From Vulcanimicrobiota bacterium (GTDB lineage Bacteria > Vulcanimicrobiota > Vulcanimicrobiia > Vulcanimicrobiales > Vulcanimicrobiaceae): a stretch of 7,833 nt of DNA. Where the stretch lies: positions 1 through 7,833 of the forward strand of contig DAHUYY010000083.1 in the NCBI GenBank assembly GCA_027306845.1, read 5' to 3'. Positions 6,144 through 7,833 of this stretch are shown in pieces (within the stretch, counting starts at the first letter, position 1; each line of letters opens with the position of its first letter). The translations under genes and the position numbers were made by a program. The notes below the pieces were generated by a model that made no database searches, was not told the origin of the DNA, and was given only the letters and a program-made list of their open reading frames with translations.

Positions 6144-6806
6144 ATGATGCGAGCAACCGCAATGGCGATCTTCGCGCTTCTCTTCTTCAGCAGCTGTTCG
6201 AAAACAGCAACGACTGCAAAAACAGCCGCACCGAGTGCGACTGCAACCGTAGCCGCCGGTACGGCGAGCGCACCGATAGATCGCACCGCGACCGCCGGCC
6301 CGCACGGTCATCAAGTGAAAGCAACGCCGAGCCCAAGCACGCGATCCACGGGCGCGAACCCCCCGAGCACGCCGAAAACGTCGACGCCCGCGGCGAAAGC
6401 TTCGCTGGTCGCGGCAAAACCTTCGCCGAAACAACCTCAGCAAAAGGTAGCGCTCGTTCGCGCGAGCCCGGCCACGAAGGCGACGGCCGCAAGCCTCCCG
6501 ACGAAAACCGCCGCGCCGAAAAGCACGCTAGCGCCGACCGCGCCCCCGACGCCGACGGTGGTTGCCGTCGTCGGAAATATTGCCAATGGTCGAGATCTCT
6601 ACGAACAACATTGTGCGAACTGCCACGGTGCAGGCGGGCAGGGCGGCATGGGCCCATCACTGCAAAATGAAGCCGCGCGCAAGAACCTCACGCAGACCGA
6701 AGCGTGGATCGAGCACCCGGCACTGCCGATGCCGAACCTCTATCCCGGAACGCTCAGCAAAAAGGACGTGCTCGATATTGCGACCTACGTGCAGTCGCTG
6801 AAATAA
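6144..6806 (+). CDS. Lipoprotein c-type cytochrome with a long cationic Ala/Thr/Pro linker
   Basis: A 220-residue exported electron carrier. The N-terminus has a short hydrophobic signal ending FFSSC, with Cys18 as the likely lipidation site. About 125 residues of low-complexity Ala/Thr/Pro/Ser/Lys follow, with 14 Lys or Arg and only one acidic residue. The C-terminal class I cytochrome domain (about 145-220) has the heme-binding CANCH at 157-161, a GGMGPSL loop, and Met196 in PMPNLYPG as the probable sixth iron ligand, ending with the usual helix (KKDVLDIATYVQSL). The first of two adjacent ATGs follows GAGG by 10 nt. No oxidase, reductase or cytochrome-maturation gene lies beside it, so its redox partner is unknown. 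It may be cotranscribed with mnmA (67-nt gap), although the two functions are unrelated. Confidence 0.9.
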   Translation: MMRATAMAIFALLFFSSCSKTATTAKTAAPSATATVAAGTASAPIDRTATAGPHGHQVKATPSPSTRSTGANPPSTPKTSTPAAKASLVAAKPSPKQPQQKVALVRASPATKATAASLPTKTAAPKSTLAPTAPPTPTVVAVVGNIANGRDLYEQHCANCHGAGGQGGMGPSLQNEAARKNLTQTEAWIEHPALPMPNLYPGTLSKKDVLDIATYVQSLK

Positions 6807-6853
6807 CGAAAGAGGCGGCCGAAACGCCCTTAGGGCTCATAGACACGATGCAA

Positions 6854-6869
6854 CGGAGGATATCCCCCG
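6854..6869. promoter_or_regulatory. 16-bp near-perfect palindrome upstream of mrr, possible operator
   Basis: CGGAGGATATCCCCCG is symmetric about GGATATCC with one mismatched pair (A6857/C6866). It lies 18 nt before the mrr ATG in the 81-nt gap after the cytochrome stop. A dimeric regulator site is plausible. The rest of the gap (6807-6887) holds only weak 4-bp hairpins and no T-run terminator. Confidence 0.35.
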
Positions 6870-6887
6870 GTCATCGAAGGTTCGCCT

Positions 6888-7832
6888 ATGGCAGTACCGA
6901 CATTCGACCGCTTGATGCGCCCGATCCTGAACGTGCTCCGCGATGGAAACTCGCACCACCTTTCCGACCTCGTGAATCCGATCGCCGCCGCGATGGGCCT
7001 CACCGACGAGGACCAATCGGAGCAGCTCCCATCGGGACATTTGCGCCTGCCCAACCGAATACACTGGGCGAAGTTTCACCTAAGTAAAGCAGGTGCGGTC
7101 GAAACGACGGCACCTGGGACGATCCGCATTACAGAACGTGGACGGACGCTACTCCAAAATTGCGCGAACGATGTGTCGACACACGACCTTGAGGATTTTA
7201 TTGAATATCGCGACTTCATCTCAAAAAGCAAGGCGAAATCGACAAAACCACCCACCTCTACCGATTTTTCCGTCGACGCTCTAACTAACAATTTTAAATC
7301 GGAATCCTCCATCGAGACTCCTGAAGAAACCATTCAGCTAGCATACCAAAAATTAAAGGCCGCAGTTACCAGCGAACTCCTCGATACTATCCGCCTGGCG
7401 AAGCCTCATACGCTTTCAACGGTGATGATCGGAGTGCTAATCGCGCTTGGATATGGGGACGCAGGATCGGGAATTGTGGTGGATGGCGTTAACGATGGCG
7501 GCATCGATGCCCTCGTGAAAAAGGATCCTCTGGGCCTAAGCAATATCTACATCCAAGCTAAACGATATAAAGCGGGAAACAATATTGGCTCTCCCGATAT
7601 TCAACAATTTGCCGGGAGTATGCAAGAACGAAAAGCCGATGAAGGCGTCTTCGTGACCACAAGCGATTTCACAAAAGCCGCCTATGCGTCCGTGGAAAAA
7701 CTCCACTCTCGGATCGTACTTATAAATGGCGAGCGGCTCGCGGAAATTATGTTCGAACTTGGGGTAGGAGTGAAGACGGTGAATTCGGTCGACATCAAGC
7801 GCGTGGACTCCGACTATTTCACCGATTCCTGA
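6888..7832 (+). CDS. mrr: Mrr-family type IV restriction endonuclease
   Basis: A complete 314-residue protein, similar in length to E. coli Mrr, an enzyme that cuts foreign or modified (methylated) DNA. The N-terminal Mrr_N winged-helix domain covers about 4-90 (TFDRLMRPILNVLRDGNSHH through RITERGRTLL). A Lys/Ser/Thr-rich linker (about 92-145) leads to the Mrr_cat PD-(D/E)xK nuclease domain (about 150-295). The catalytic residues are visible: Asp207 in NDGGIDALV, then Gln223-Ala-Lys225 in IYIQAKRYK, followed by PDIQQFAGSM and GVFVTTSDFTKAA. GAAGG lies 7 nt before the ATG. The linker-coding stretch is about 44% GC against about 63% in the first 120 bases, with more A/T-ending codons than neighbours, consistent with transfer. 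No methyltransferase gene is visible; the window ends one base past the stop, so its right-hand partners are unseen. Confidence 0.94.
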   Translation: MAVPTFDRLMRPILNVLRDGNSHHLSDLVNPIAAAMGLTDEDQSEQLPSGHLRLPNRIHWAKFHLSKAGAVETTAPGTIRITERGRTLLQNCANDVSTHDLEDFIEYRDFISKSKAKSTKPPTSTDFSVDALTNNFKSESSIETPEETIQLAYQKLKAAVTSELLDTIRLAKPHTLSTVMIGVLIALGYGDAGSGIVVDGVNDGGIDALVKKDPLGLSNIYIQAKRYKAGNNIGSPDIQQFAGSMQERKADEGVFVTTSDFTKAAYASVEKLHSRIVLINGERLAEIMFELGVGVKTVNSVDIKRVDSDYFTDS

Positions 7833-7833
7833 T

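Noticed and set aside
6128..6670. A 180-codon plus-strand frame overlapping the cytochrome gene, and a 157-codon frame opposite it
   Set aside because: Both read the low-complexity linker in other frames, giving Arg/Ser-rich products with no domain. The cytochrome frame has CANCH and the Met ligand.
6807..6840. A transcription terminator after the cytochrome gene
   Set aside because: Only 4-bp stems (GGCG/CGCC and GCCC/GGGC) are found, with no T-run after them.

Overview
The window is a GC-rich (roughly 60% by eye) bacterial chromosomal segment. It holds seven complete protein genes, a probable eighth gene cut by the left edge, and no RNA genes, insertion sequences or CRISPR array. The mix suggests a deep-branching Terrabacteria-type lineage: a RodZ-like HTH/membrane protein with a DUF4115-type C-terminus, an LCP enzyme with a LytR_C domain, a Cys-rich MnmA, and several starts without a Shine-Dalgarno (SD) sequence. 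Candidatus Eremiobacterota (WPS-2) or a neighbour would fit, but this is inference from gene style only.

Minus strand, 4949 down to 1: a tight cluster reads rodZ-like, yajQ, rimO, LCP (LytR-CpsA-Psr) transferase, polysaccharide deacetylase, and probably one more gene running off the left edge. The junctions are a 1-nt TAATG overlap, 11 nt, an 8-nt overlap, 10 nt and 6 nt, so a single polycistronic transcript with translational coupling is likely. Three members act at the envelope: a MreB-type morphogenesis partner, a ligase of glycopolymers to peptidoglycan, and a membrane-anchored NodB-fold deacetylase. The other two are RimO, which modifies ribosomal protein S12, and the nucleotide-binding YajQ.

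Plus strand, 4997 to 7832: mnmA (tRNA 2-thiouridine synthesis) diverges from rodZ across a 47-nt gap that holds promoter-like elements. It is followed by a lipoprotein c-type cytochrome on a very long cationic low-complexity linker, then by a Mrr-family type IV restriction endonuclease. The middle of mrr is clearly poorer in GC than everything around it, and mrr is the only gene here that looks like accessory or defence DNA.

Most of the window is housekeeping and envelope biology with recognisable families. I found no convincing evidence of a wholly new system. The items most worth checking are the Mrr homologue with its palindromic upstream site and unknown right-hand neighbours, the orphan tethered cytochrome with an SD-masking hairpin, the variant MnmA active-site Cys pattern, and the Cys pair in the LCP catalytic loop.
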